This document shows positions 49,264 through 57,550 of a stretch of DNA of 64,000 bases, piece after piece. Source of the DNA: Desulfovibrionaceae bacterium (GTDB lineage Bacteria > Desulfobacterota > Desulfovibrionia > Desulfovibrionales > Desulfovibrionaceae). Location of the stretch: the NCBI GenBank assembly GCA_015709315.1, contig JACCQI010000005.1:62001-126000 (forward strand), given 5' to 3'. The first letter of the stretch is position 1, and each line of letters starts with the position of its first letter. The notes under the pieces were generated by a model, which did no database searches, was not told the DNA's origin, and was given only the letters and a program-made list of their open reading frames with translations. The position numbers and the translations under genes were made by a program.

Positions 49264-50367
49264 CTATGCGCCCAGCTCCGCCAACCGCTTGATCCGCCCA
49301 TGCGTAGACATGGCTTTTAGTGTCAACCGGCCATCCCGAAACATTTCAAACCGGGTTTTTCCCAGGACTGACTTCACGAAGGCCGGGTCTTCCTCAAGCT
49401 GTCGTTTCATCCACTGCTGGTAGGTTGTCTTGCCGGAAACATGTTCCACGGATTCAACCGAAAAGGCGGTGCTGGTACTGCCGTCCCGGTGATGCACGGT
49501 CCGTTCGCTGTGCTTCACCGCAGGTCGGGTTCCGTCGTTCAGTTCCTCCATATCGACACCTAATTCACGGTATGTGGGAGATTTCGGGATATAGGTGCAT
49601 CGGCAACGCCAATGCCGGGGGAGCGTGGGTTTCTGCTCGTCTTTCTCGTAGACCTTGCCGTCATCTGGCCCACAAATCAGACACGTCCGGCTATCGAGGG
49701 TCGCCACATACTCCCAGCCGGTGATGAAGTCTCCGAATTGGTCTGTGACGGTTTTTTCTTTGGCATAGTGGGCTGCGCTCTGGAGCCAGGTTCGAGCCAA
49801 CCCCTCAAGGCCGGGGACACTGCCTTGAACGCCCTTCTGGCGCATAAGACGGGCCGTTGCCTGCGTTCCCAAACCCTCCACCATAGCTTGCCGTCCGGTG
49901 CTGACGATCCGATCAACGGCGGTCTGCTCCAACTTCTTCAGCCACTCATTCACCAGAAGTCCGTCCACGGTGGACATTTCAAACCAGGCGTTCACCGCTG
50001 CCCGGTCAAGATGGGTGAAGGTCGTGGTCAATCCCAAGGTTGTGTTCATGGTGGCCGTGGTCATCTTTCCCGCTGCCTGCATCACGTCTGCGCCAGCGTC
50101 TTTGACCTTCTCCCCCATCTCCGCGTAAATCTCTTCCAGAAGGCGATCCATCTCCCCCTTCTGCGCTCGAAGCAGGGCCGCACGGCGGGCTTGAGGTTCG
50201 TCCACGAACTCACCCTTCAGCATCTTGTCTTCGAGACTAGCCAGCTTCCCCAGGACGGAAGAGCGCGACTTCTCCAAGACTTCCACCATGTCAACGGCGA
50301 GCTGGTTTGCCCGCTGCTCAACCCGGTGATGAAATTTCAAAAAATCATCCTGCACAGTACGGTTCAT
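49264..50367 (-). CDS. Phage minor head protein (SPP1 gp7 / Mu gpF family)
   Basis: 367 aa. A helical N-terminal half is followed by the signature TCLICGPDDGKVYE and LPRHWRCRCTYIP of the phage head morphogenesis domain (about 210-265). These proteins sit inside or on the head near the portal and may be ejected with DNA. Last gene of the leftward packaging operon. Confidence 0.85.
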   Translation of the reverse strand: MNRTVQDDFLKFHHRVEQRANQLAVDMVEVLEKSRSSVLGKLASLEDKMLKGEFVDEPQARRAALLRAQKGEMDRLLEEIYAEMGEKVKDAGADVMQAAGKMTTATMNTTLGLTTTFTHLDRAAVNAWFEMSTVDGLLVNEWLKKLEQTAVDRIVSTGRQAMVEGLGTQATARLMRQKGVQGSVPGLEGLARTWLQSAAHYAKEKTVTDQFGDFITGWEYVATLDSRTCLICGPDDGKVYEKDEQKPTLPRHWRCRCTYIPKSPTYRELGVDMEELNDGTRPAVKHSERTVHHRDGSTSTAFSVESVEHVSGKTTYQQWMKRQLEEDPAFVKSVLGKTRFEMFRDGRLTLKAMSTHGRIKRLAELGA

Positions 50368-50371
50368 GATG

Positions 50372-50839
50372 TTACCGGCTCACGCTGAATGAGACCTGAC
50401 GCCCCCGAAGACTTCCCAAGGAAGAAAGCATGAACACAATGCTGTCGGGAATGACCCCGCCCCTGTCTGCCGGGTTGTATTCAGTCTCGATAACATCAAC
50501 CTTCTGCCGCGCTATCCCCTGCCCTTCAGGAGAAGCCGTCAGGTCAGTTCCCAAAAGGGTCAACGCAAGTTCAAGCTGCGCCGTCTCCACCGCCTCGGGG
50601 ATTTCGTCGTCATCAATCCCGGTGATGCCTTCACGCGGCCAGGCAAGCGCCTGGTCTTCGTCCGTGGGCGTTCCTTTCCAGGAAATATGCAGGTCCAGAA
50701 GTCGCCGGGCCATGAGAAGGGCCTTCTGCTGGTCTGCCTCGCTGGCCCCGGTCCAGGCCGTGGCGTACAGACGCTCCCCGAAGTAGGTTGCCGCCTCTGC
50801 TTCCGTCACATAGCTGTTCGTGCTGTCCACTGTGGGCAT
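50372..50839 (-). CDS. DnaT-like/head-tail connector protein
   Basis: 155 aa starting at MPTVDSTNSYVTEAEAATYF. This N-terminal motif and the following helical layout are typical of a phage family labelled putative DnaT-like ssDNA-binding protein. In capsid clusters it sits where the head completion or adaptor protein is expected. Two nt after the previous stop. Confidence 0.7.
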   Translation of the reverse strand: MPTVDSTNSYVTEAEAATYFGERLYATAWTGASEADQQKALLMARRLLDLHISWKGTPTDEDQALAWPREGITGIDDDEIPEAVETAQLELALTLLGTDLTASPEGQGIARQKVDVIETEYNPADRGGVIPDSIVFMLSSLGSLRGRQVSFSVSR

Positions 50840-50841
50840 GG

Positions 50842-51174
50842 CTACATTCCTTCCCAAAAGACTTGATAGGTATACCCATCGGGCATTCCCTGTTCCGTGG
50901 TTCCGCTGCTGTGGTCATAAGGGACAAACTTAAATTCCGATGCAGCCACGCGGTACAGGGGAACTCTGCCCCTCTCTGAGTATGGAGCCGGAACAAAAAG
51001 GATAGCCCCTGGAACCCGTACATGAATGGAGACAGATGCCTCCACCCACTCCACCGGATTGCCGTCGCCGTCATAGTATTCGATTACGACCTGATGCAGA
51101 TTCACGTCTGAAGGGACTGAAAGATATGCTGTGTCCGAAACCCTGCCGGTTGTCTTACTGTCATAATTTGGCAT
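50842..51174 (-). CDS. Unrecognised capsid-cluster protein
   Basis: 110 aa, beta-rich and without TM segments. AGGAGG lies before the ATG. It lies between the capsid cement gene and the connector gene, so a head decoration, fibre or stopper role is possible. No family recognised. Confidence 0.6.
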   Translation of the reverse strand: MPNYDSKTTGRVSDTAYLSVPSDVNLHQVVIEYYDGDGNPVEWVEASVSIHVRVPGAILFVPAPYSERGRVPLYRVAASEFKFVPYDHSSGTTEQGMPDGYTYQVFWEGM

Positions 51175-51320
51175 GACTGCCTCCTGTAAAATTTACCGGA
51201 ACCCAAGAGGGCGTTTTCGATGTCCGGTGGCACCGGGCCGACCTTGTTGAGGGGAGAACCTCACGCCACGCCTAACGCGTCAGGTCGTGCCAATAGACGT
51301 TTATGGCAATGCCCGAACTC

Positions 51321-51743
51321 TTAGGCTTTTGCTTGCAGGTGGGCCGTGAAGTTGATGCCCGTGGCCACATCCCCGTCAACGGACGTGTAGACCCGCAGGT
51401 ACGGGTACACCGAGCCGTTCTTCTCATTGCGGAAGGGCAGGACATATCGCCCCGTCTCGCTGTCCTGGTTGCCTGTCAGGACTTCAGCCGCCCCCAGGTT
51501 CAGCACGGCCAGTTCTTCGTTCTCGGGGGAACCCGTGGTGAAGTCGCTGGTGTCGCTGCCCTGAATGGCGATGCTGTAAATCTCATCGTTCGAGGCGATT
51601 TCGATTGCGGACACGTCAATGACCAATTCCGCGTCAATCAACCCGTTGCCAACGTCGGCCACCTTGGCGAAACCGCCCACGGTCCCCGCCGCATTGGAGG
51701 CCACCAGGCCGGAATCCTTCAGGGTGAAGGTGTAGTCGATCAT
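51321..51743 (-). CDS. Bbp16-like capsid cement/decoration protein
   Basis: 140 aa, beta-rich. It begins MIDYTFTLKDSG and holds the VIDVSAIEIASNDEIYSIAIQGSD region typical of the Bordetella phage Bbp16 cement family. It follows the major capsid gene by 18 bp, the normal order. The 146 bp downstream are non-coding and contain a 13-bp palindrome (51224-51236). Confidence 0.75.
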   Translation of the reverse strand: MIDYTFTLKDSGLVASNAAGTVGGFAKVADVGNGLIDAELVIDVSAIEIASNDEIYSIAIQGSDTSDFTTGSPENEELAVLNLGAAEVLTGNQDSETGRYVLPFRNEKNGSVYPYLRVYTSVDGDVATGINFTAHLQAKA

Positions 51744-51761
51744 GCTGCTATCCTCCCGCCG

Positions 51762-52679
51762 TTAGGCGTTCTTGATCCCACGCAGGCGGGCGGCGGCCTT
51801 CGGATGGAAGACGCCCATGCCGCAAACCCACTCGATCAGGGTTTCGTACTTGGTTCGATTCAGGCCCAGGTCCACCACATCCATGTCCCCAGCCTGAAGA
51901 CCGGAAACCCATTCAGCCGCGCCGAAGCGAACGGCGTAAATGCTGGTGGTCACGCTCTTGTCCCCGTTGTCCAGGTCCGGTTCCGAGAAGCCCAGGATCT
52001 CGTTGCCGTCCTTGTCCTGCTCGATCACGGCAATGGGGACGCCGCCGTAACTGGACAACTGACGCCCGAAAGCATCGGAAACGGTTTCCGTGGCCTGACC
52101 GGCTGCGCGAATCAGGGCATTGACCTTGCGGCGCATGGTCTTGTTCATGAAGAGCACGTCCGGGCCGCCCTGAACCGCGTCCATCATTTCGTCCAGCTTG
52201 GTCAGGGTCAGGGTGTCGCCGCCGTCACTGGACCCCATATCGACCACCTGATTGCCCGTCAGGCGGGTTTCCAGGCCGTCGAACTCGTTCACATCGTCCT
52301 CGGAGTCGCCCTTGAAGAACTTCTTCGTGAACTCCAGGGCAACGGCCTTGGCCTTCATGCCGTCATAGGTGGCGCGAAGGTTGTTCACGTTGCCCTGCGT
52401 CTTCACCAGGGCGCGATCCACGGCGGACAGGCCGCCCAGGACGTACAGACGCTCGGTCTGAGGATTCACCACTCCAGTGGATTCCGTGTAGCTTTCGTTG
52501 ATGCCACGGAACGCAACACCGGGCAGGGTCTCTTCCTGGTTGTAGACGTAGGCTTGCCCGTTCACAGGGAAGAAAGGCAGCCGTTCCAGGACCGGGGAAG
52601 TCCGGGGGAAGATTTCGATTACGCCGCGCATCAGCGGGTTCTGGACCAGCTTTGCGGCTTCAAGAAGGGTAATGCTCAT
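51762..52679 (-). CDS. Major capsid protein (HK97 fold expected)
   Basis: 305 aa. The N-terminus MSITLLEAAKLVQNPLMRGVIE and the pattern GDSEDDVNEFDGL, GGPDVLFMNKTMRRKVNAL and SSYGGVPIAVIEQD match a family of phage major capsid proteins that occurs with Bbp16-type cement proteins. No prohead protease gene or delta-domain is seen; scaffolding is supplied by the preceding gene. Confidence 0.88.
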   Translation of the reverse strand: MSITLLEAAKLVQNPLMRGVIEIFPRTSPVLERLPFFPVNGQAYVYNQEETLPGVAFRGINESYTESTGVVNPQTERLYVLGGLSAVDRALVKTQGNVNNLRATYDGMKAKAVALEFTKKFFKGDSEDDVNEFDGLETRLTGNQVVDMGSSDGGDTLTLTKLDEMMDAVQGGPDVLFMNKTMRRKVNALIRAAGQATETVSDAFGRQLSSYGGVPIAVIEQDKDGNEILGFSEPDLDNGDKSVTTSIYAVRFGAAEWVSGLQAGDMDVVDLGLNRTKYETLIEWVCGMGVFHPKAAARLRGIKNA

Positions 52680-52691
52680 GATAATGTCCTT

Positions 52692-53084
52692 TTACTTGGC
52701 TTGGCCGTACCCCTGCGCCATGATCTGCGTGGGGTTCATGCCATCAAAGTCAGTGGGCGGCTTGCCGCCCGGCCTCTTGCTGTCCGGCCCGCTCGGCTGT
52801 TGATTCCCTCCGAAGAGACCCTTCTTCATCGCGGCTCGAAGCCATTTGATCTTCTGCGCCGGGGGAAGGTCGGGAACTACGTCCCGCATGTCCTCGGGAA
52901 CCTCTTCGATCAATTCCCCGGCAATCTCATCCAGGGCCAATTCTGCCGCCTTGCGCTGGTTCACCACCTGGTCAAAACGACTTTTTGGAATCATGTGTTC
53001 GCGGTTGTCGGGCGCGTTCCCGTTGCCTTGGGCCTGCTGCTGTTCGCCGCTGTCGGGGGCGTTGCCGCTCTGTTCGTCGCTCAT
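52692..53084 (-). CDS. Capsid scaffolding protein
   Basis: 130 aa, acidic and rich in Gln, Asn, Asp and Pro, with a central helix (KSRFDQVVNQRKAAELALDEI) and a disordered C-terminus. Composition, length and position just before the capsid gene fit a phage scaffold. Sequence alone gives only modest support. Confidence 0.7.
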   Translation of the reverse strand: MSDEQSGNAPDSGEQQQAQGNGNAPDNREHMIPKSRFDQVVNQRKAAELALDEIAGELIEEVPEDMRDVVPDLPPAQKIKWLRAAMKKGLFGGNQQPSGPDSKRPGGKPPTDFDGMNPTQIMAQGYGQAK

Positions 53085-53111
53085 GCTTTCCCCTTTTTCG
53101 CCGGGTAGGCG

Positions 53112-54419
53112 CTAAATAGTGTTCTCCTGGAACTCCCGCTGCTCCTCTTGGATTTCCACCAGACGGGCTTTCGCCTCTTCGCGGGATAGGTCCGGATTCC
53201 GTTCCATGATGATGTCCACGGGACTGATGACGCCCATCGCAAGCAGGGAATCCCATACGGACGCCTGCTTGTCCGGGTCCACGGATGGCTTCGGGTCGTA
53301 GAAGTCCACCACCAGCTCCGCCTTCTCGCTCAACTGCCGGGCCGGGTTGTGGTGATTCCAGACCTTCCGCACCAGCCGGAAAAGACGCCGCTCGTAACCC
53401 CTGAACAGGTCCACGTCATCCCGGCGCATCTCTTCCAATTCACGGTTGCCCGCGATCCTGGCCACGCCGCTTTCATCCGTGGGGTCCGTGGTCAAACTCG
53501 ATGCAGGAAGCCCGTTCGAGACCGCCGCCTGCTTCAAGAGAAATTCTAGGGCGACCAGGGCGTCATTCACAGGCGCGTTCGTCTTGGCAAAGCCCAGTTC
53601 CCCGCCCTCGGGCAGGTTGAAGAAGGTGCCGGGGTCAACGCTCGAAAGCTCCCCCTTCATGCCCTTGACGTAGCCCACGCCGAAGCCTTGCATCCGCAGG
53701 ATGTAAAGAAGGTCCGTCAGCTTCTCGTTGAATGCCTCCTGGATGACCACCAGGTCTTCCCCGCCGGGCGTCCAAAAAGTATCCGTGGGAATACGGTTCC
53801 ACACCGCACAGAACGGTATGACCCCATAAGGATTCGACTCTTCGTGGATGACGTTTCCCCTGTAGTCCAGGCGCTTGAAAGCCTCGGGCGTCCAATGCCC
53901 ATAGGTCACTTCGTCCTTGCGCCCGCTGTCCGGGTAGTGCGTCACCATCACGGAAAGGATGTCTTCCGGGGTCTCCCCGCACGTCACGTCCAGCACGTCA
54001 GGGCAAATCACGTCCAGGTCCAATGCGTTATTGCGCCAAACGGGCCGCACCATGACCACGCCCAGGAGCTTTGCGTACCTGTTGGCGAGTTTCATCTTCA
54101 CCCCAAGCGAACAGGCGCGGATGATCTCCTGGAAGATGTCCTGGTCCCGCTGCGTTCCATCGTCCACTGTCCGGCGGGCGTCCTGGACGTAGACCATCGC
54201 AAGTTGATTGATGATCTTCCGCACCAGATTCACGAAGCACGGGGTCATGTTCTCCGGTTTGGCAAAATGCCGAGCCAACTGCTCCCGGATGTAGTCCGCC
54301 TGGAAGTCGTGATAATAGTCCAGCCGCTTGGCCGCGTTCGCTTTCCGATCCCGGTTCGCATCCAGCATCGCCGCCTGATAGGTAGCCCGAACTATATTTT
54401 CAGCTTGAGAAAAAATCAT
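53112..54419 (-). CDS. Phage portal protein
   Basis: 435 aa. The N-terminal helical wing (ANAAKRLDYYHDFQADYI), the CFVNLVRKIINQLAMVYV stem segment and the C-terminal region with clip-like helices match SPP1-type portal proteins. It forms the 12-fold DNA gate. A GGAG site lies before the ATG. Confidence 0.82.
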   Translation of the reverse strand: MIFSQAENIVRATYQAAMLDANRDRKANAAKRLDYYHDFQADYIREQLARHFAKPENMTPCFVNLVRKIINQLAMVYVQDARRTVDDGTQRDQDIFQEIIRACSLGVKMKLANRYAKLLGVVMVRPVWRNNALDLDVICPDVLDVTCGETPEDILSVMVTHYPDSGRKDEVTYGHWTPEAFKRLDYRGNVIHEESNPYGVIPFCAVWNRIPTDTFWTPGGEDLVVIQEAFNEKLTDLLYILRMQGFGVGYVKGMKGELSSVDPGTFFNLPEGGELGFAKTNAPVNDALVALEFLLKQAAVSNGLPASSLTTDPTDESGVARIAGNRELEEMRRDDVDLFRGYERRLFRLVRKVWNHHNPARQLSEKAELVVDFYDPKPSVDPDKQASVWDSLLAMGVISPVDIIMERNPDLSREEAKARLVEIQEEQREFQENTI

Positions 54420-54488
54420 TTTTATGCTCCATGTTTACATATAACGCCTTGGAATACTTATGTAAATATTAACGGTCGTTAACCGCCG

Positions 54489-56150
54489 TTAAATTGCGCG
54501 GTATGACCTCACGCCGGAGACATTGACCATCGCTGTGAAGAACTCGGGAAGGGTCAATTCGGATTCCACGCGGACGGCTCGATGTTGCAGGTACATGACC
54601 TCGCATCGCTTGTGCGCCTCGCATCGCTCGGAACACGGCAGGATCAAGTCACCATCCCGCAGGTAGCAGAAGGACGCATGGCTGGACCGGCTGTCGCAAA
54701 TGATGTCCGGCAACTCGTACACGGCCAGTTCTCGCGCTCGAAGGCTGTAGACCGCCCACACAAGGGAATAAACGCGGTCGTCGTGCCACTTGTCGCTCCC
54801 GAACTTGGGCTTGTCGCCCTTCAACTCATAGACAAAGGTCTCCATCTCCCTGGCGAGGTCTTCTAGGGCATGAGAAAAATGCAAGCGCCCCTCGCGCACG
54901 ATCCGGTACAGTTCCATAAACGCCGGAACCTGGTTCGTGTTCGTCGCATGGATGATCTCACAGGGAATCTTCTGTTCCATTGCCCAGGTGGCAATATCCT
55001 GCGCGTTGTATGCTTCGATGACCACGTTCCCCAGGTCGTACCGCTCCACGTCCCTGGCGATCTCTTTCTTGATGCTGCGCCCAAGGCTGCCCAGGATGGC
55101 CTTCTGGTTCAAAACCCAAAAATGCGGCTCCCCTGCGTCAGCGTCCGCCACCTTCGCAACGCTGGTCCATATCGTGGCGTCACCGTGGAGACTCCCGAAG
55201 TAGGCTCTGTCCAGACCGCCGCCAGTGGCATACTTCCTGCCTGCCGCGATCCGCTCCACGTCCTCCCCATCCATCGGACACGGGACCACCTCCCGCGCCG
55301 CCCTGATGTCTTCCATGACGAACAGGTTGCTTGCCGCCGCGCTGCGCTGGTTCAAGTGTTGCGTCTTAAAAATAGCCGGTAAAAGCTGCTTCTGGCGACT
55401 CTTCAGCCATGCCCGGTCAATCCACGGTGGGGACTTCTCCAGGGCCTCTTCCAAGTCCCGGTACTCCACACGCCGGACAAATACCGTGGGGTCTTCGCCT
55501 GCGTCCTGAAGCTGTTCCAGCCGGTGCATGGGGCCGCCCACTGCATCCACGGTGCTGTCCACCAGAAGCCAACTTCCTTCCGTGTCGCCCAAGCTGGACG
55601 CCAAGACCTGCATAGCTTCGTCGCTGGCCGCTGCGTGAATCTCGGAGACCCAGCCGCATGTGATCTTCTCGCCGTACAGGCCCGCCACGTTGCAGGACAC
55701 GGCGCTGATGATGTTCTGCAACTTCGGATGCTGGATGTCGTAGGCCCGCAAGTTCTCCCGGCCCACCTGCGAAAGAAGGAACGGCGTGTTCAGGACGATC
55801 TTCTTCACCAGCGAGAAACCCACGGAAAGGGTCTGCCGCTCGCTGTTCGCCATGACCTTGATGTTCTCGTTCGGCCCGAAGAGCGTGAACCGCCACGTCA
55901 CAAGCAGTGCGTTTAGCGTGGTCTTGGAGTGCCGCCGGGGGAAGCTGAAGCAAATGGTCTGGTGAAGCCAGTTGCCTGCATCATCCTGCGCGAGGGCGTC
56001 ACGGACCGCCTCCACCTGAAAGTCAACGGGCTTGAAGACCTCGAACCCGCCCTTGCGACTTGGTATGCGTGGCTCCACGTCTTTGACCCATTGTAGGAAA
56101 CCGTCAGCCCCCTTGCGCCAGGATCGGACCTTGGCCGGGGTTACTTGCAT
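54489..56150 (-). CDS. Terminase large subunit
   Basis: 553 aa from MQVTPAKVRSW, with AAGG 8 nt upstream. The ATPase domain has an atypical Walker A (PRRHSKTT, 71-78) and a coupling region SEIHAA. The nuclease domain has acidic clusters at LDRAYFG and VIEAYNAQD and a final SDKWHDDRVYSLVWA segment. The 61-aa gene upstream overlaps it. An alternative GTG start at 56168 is less likely. Confidence 0.88.
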   Translation of the reverse strand: MQVTPAKVRSWRKGADGFLQWVKDVEPRIPSRKGGFEVFKPVDFQVEAVRDALAQDDAGNWLHQTICFSFPRRHSKTTLNALLVTWRFTLFGPNENIKVMANSERQTLSVGFSLVKKIVLNTPFLLSQVGRENLRAYDIQHPKLQNIISAVSCNVAGLYGEKITCGWVSEIHAAASDEAMQVLASSLGDTEGSWLLVDSTVDAVGGPMHRLEQLQDAGEDPTVFVRRVEYRDLEEALEKSPPWIDRAWLKSRQKQLLPAIFKTQHLNQRSAAASNLFVMEDIRAAREVVPCPMDGEDVERIAAGRKYATGGGLDRAYFGSLHGDATIWTSVAKVADADAGEPHFWVLNQKAILGSLGRSIKKEIARDVERYDLGNVVIEAYNAQDIATWAMEQKIPCEIIHATNTNQVPAFMELYRIVREGRLHFSHALEDLAREMETFVYELKGDKPKFGSDKWHDDRVYSLVWAVYSLRARELAVYELPDIICDSRSSHASFCYLRDGDLILPCSERCEAHKRCEVMYLQHRAVRVESELTLPEFFTAMVNVSGVRSYRAI

Positions 56151-56326
56151 GGCCTGACCTTCGCCCACAGACGCCGCCAGAAGCCGACAGAGCGACGATC
56201 AAGAGCCGCCTGGAAGTGTTGCCCGGCAATGTAGGTTATCTTGCCTCTCAAGCGACATGGCACACCAATGGAACGAAACTCCTGCTCCATGGCCCGTTTC
56301 TCAAACTTCGTCATCCGCAATTCCAT
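56141..56326 (-). CDS. Small basic protein between terS and terL
   Basis: 61 aa from MELRMTKFEKRAM. A good GGAG site lies 7 nt upstream. It overlaps terL by 10 nt and starts 2 nt after terS ends. No family recognised. Confidence 0.6.
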   Translation of the reverse strand: MELRMTKFEKRAMEQEFRSIGVPCRLRGKITYIAGQHFQAALDRRSVGFWRRLWAKVRPCK

Positions 56327-56328
56327 GT

Positions 56329-56823
56329 TCACTCTCCTTCTGCGTTGTCTGTTTCGCAGTCCAGGATGATGTCCGCCACGTCCAGCGATCCCTTGCCGCC
56401 GTCCTTCCCCTCCAGCCGAATCAGGGCCTCGACCGCCTTAGTCATGGCCTGCTGGAACTTCGGCAGGTCACGAGTCACTAGGGCCGGGAGTTCACCCTTC
56501 TTCGTGACGATCTCGCCCTGCTTGTTCTGGACGTGTTCGAGGATTGCCCGGTTGATGACCGCATAGACCGCCACATCATGTCGCAGGAGGGCCTTGGCAA
56601 CCGCTGTCGGGTCTTCCCCCAAGGCTTCCTTCACCGCCTGAAACTGCATAGCTGTCCTTGTGCGCTTATCCAGGCTTCCCTCCTGAAGTCCGGCGATGAT
56701 CTCCTCCACATCACCCTTCGGACGGCGCTTCTTCACCTTTCCCAATGGGGAACGCCATGTTCCGTCAGGGTTCCTCGGGCGAGACCTATGGTCCGCTGGC
56801 GTGTTTTGCTTTTGATTGACCAT
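56329..56823 (-). CDS. Putative terminase small subunit
   Basis: 164 aa. A basic, disordered N-terminus (NPDGTWRSPLGKVKKRRPK) is followed by helices and an acidic tail. It is the first gene of the packaging operon, just before terL, with AAGGAG at the start. The element's 22-bp tandem repeat spans its start codon. Identity rests mainly on position and length. Confidence 0.7.
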   Translation of the reverse strand: MVNQKQNTPADHRSRPRNPDGTWRSPLGKVKKRRPKGDVEEIIAGLQEGSLDKRTRTAMQFQAVKEALGEDPTAVAKALLRHDVAVYAVINRAILEHVQNKQGEIVTKKGELPALVTRDLPKFQQAMTKAVEALIRLEGKDGGKGSLDVADIILDCETDNAEGE

Positions 56824-56834
56824 ATGATTGACTC
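56813..56834. repeat. Third copy of the arm-type repeat at the terS start
   Basis: 22 bp, inverted relative to the end copies and differing from the right copy (63280-63301) at a single base. It contains two TGATTGAC units 12 bp apart and covers the terS ATG and ribosome site. It may be an operator linking excision to packaging. Confidence 0.7.
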
Positions 56835-56964
56835 CTTATTTTTCGCCTAACTTGTCTTTTATTTTCAAATAGATACAGCAAGCACCTAATGACCACACAT
56901 CATCGTGCATCTGCTAACCCACTGGAATCACGTTGATTACCCACGAAGACAAAGACACCTTTCT
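56835..56964. other. Non-coding leader of the packaging operon
   Basis: About 130 bp, AT-richer near terS, where a late promoter and a cos or pac site could lie. A tiny minus-strand frame (56900-56968, 22 codons) overlaps the nuclease stop as ATGA; its reality is uncertain. No clear sigma-70 promoter seen. Confidence 0.35.
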
Positions 56965-57429
56965 TCATGCGACCTGCCCCATTTTCACGGCTGCCTTGTA
57001 CCGCTTCTCGATCTCCTGGAGATATTTCTGCAAGAGGCTGAAGGTCATGTACTCTGCGCCCTCTCTGGTTCCTGCGAACACGAAGGGAACTCTGTACCTG
57101 GTCATCATGGCGGCGATGGACTGAAGTGCGCTGTGGGGCTTCATATCGCTTCGATAGCGTCCGTCTGCGATGTCCTGAAGGCTGGCCTCGACCACCACGG
57201 CGAAGCTGTCGTAACTCCTGCCCTTGGCAAGCTCACGCTGGAATCGCTCACGGTCTTTCCCCATGAGGCAGGAAATCAGGTCGTTGACCTCTTTCCTCTC
57301 GACGGCCACACGGTCTTCAAATCCCAGCACCGAATAATCACCGACCGGCAGTCCGGTCTTATCCGTCTGGATGTCGAACCGCTCGAAGGTGAATGGCTTC
57401 TGCTCTCGGCTATCAATCAGAATCTTCAT
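56965..57429 (-). CDS. ERCC4-domain (XPF-type) nuclease
   Basis: 154 aa, essentially one ERCC4 domain. LIDSREQ (D6), GDYSVLG (30-36) and VAVERKEVNDL (E44, R45, K46) form the GDX(n)ERKXXXD active site. It probably cuts branched DNA during element replication or processing. GGAGG precedes the ATG. It is downstream of the primase across the iteron region. Confidence 0.85.
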   Translation of the reverse strand: MKILIDSREQKPFTFERFDIQTDKTGLPVGDYSVLGFEDRVAVERKEVNDLISCLMGKDRERFQRELAKGRSYDSFAVVVEASLQDIADGRYRSDMKPHSALQSIAAMMTRYRVPFVFAGTREGAEYMTFSLLQKYLQEIEKRYKAAVKMGQVA

Positions 57430-57440
57430 TTTGCCTCCGA

Positions 57441-57550
57441 TGTCCGGACACCGGACAACTGGACACCCCTAAAGGGGTGTGTCCGTGTCTGTCCGGTTTG
57501 GATGTCATCAGACATGTCCGGACATGTCCGGTTCTTGTCCGTTTGTCCGG
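57441..57550. repeat. TGTCCG(G) iteron cluster, candidate replication origin
   Basis: At least seven copies of TGTCCG(G) or its complement occur within 110 bp, at 57441, 57451, 57480, 57490, 57515, 57525, 57536 and 57544. Two form palindromic TGTCCGGACA units. A perfect 8-bp hairpin (57463-57480) lies among them. The cluster overlaps the last codons of the primase-helicase gene, as origins do in staphylococcal islands. Confidence 0.6.

Noticed and set aside
57441-57550. CRISPR-like array
   Set aside because: The repeated units are only 6-7 bp with irregular spacing and no conserved 20+ bp repeat or spacer structure. Iterons explain them better.
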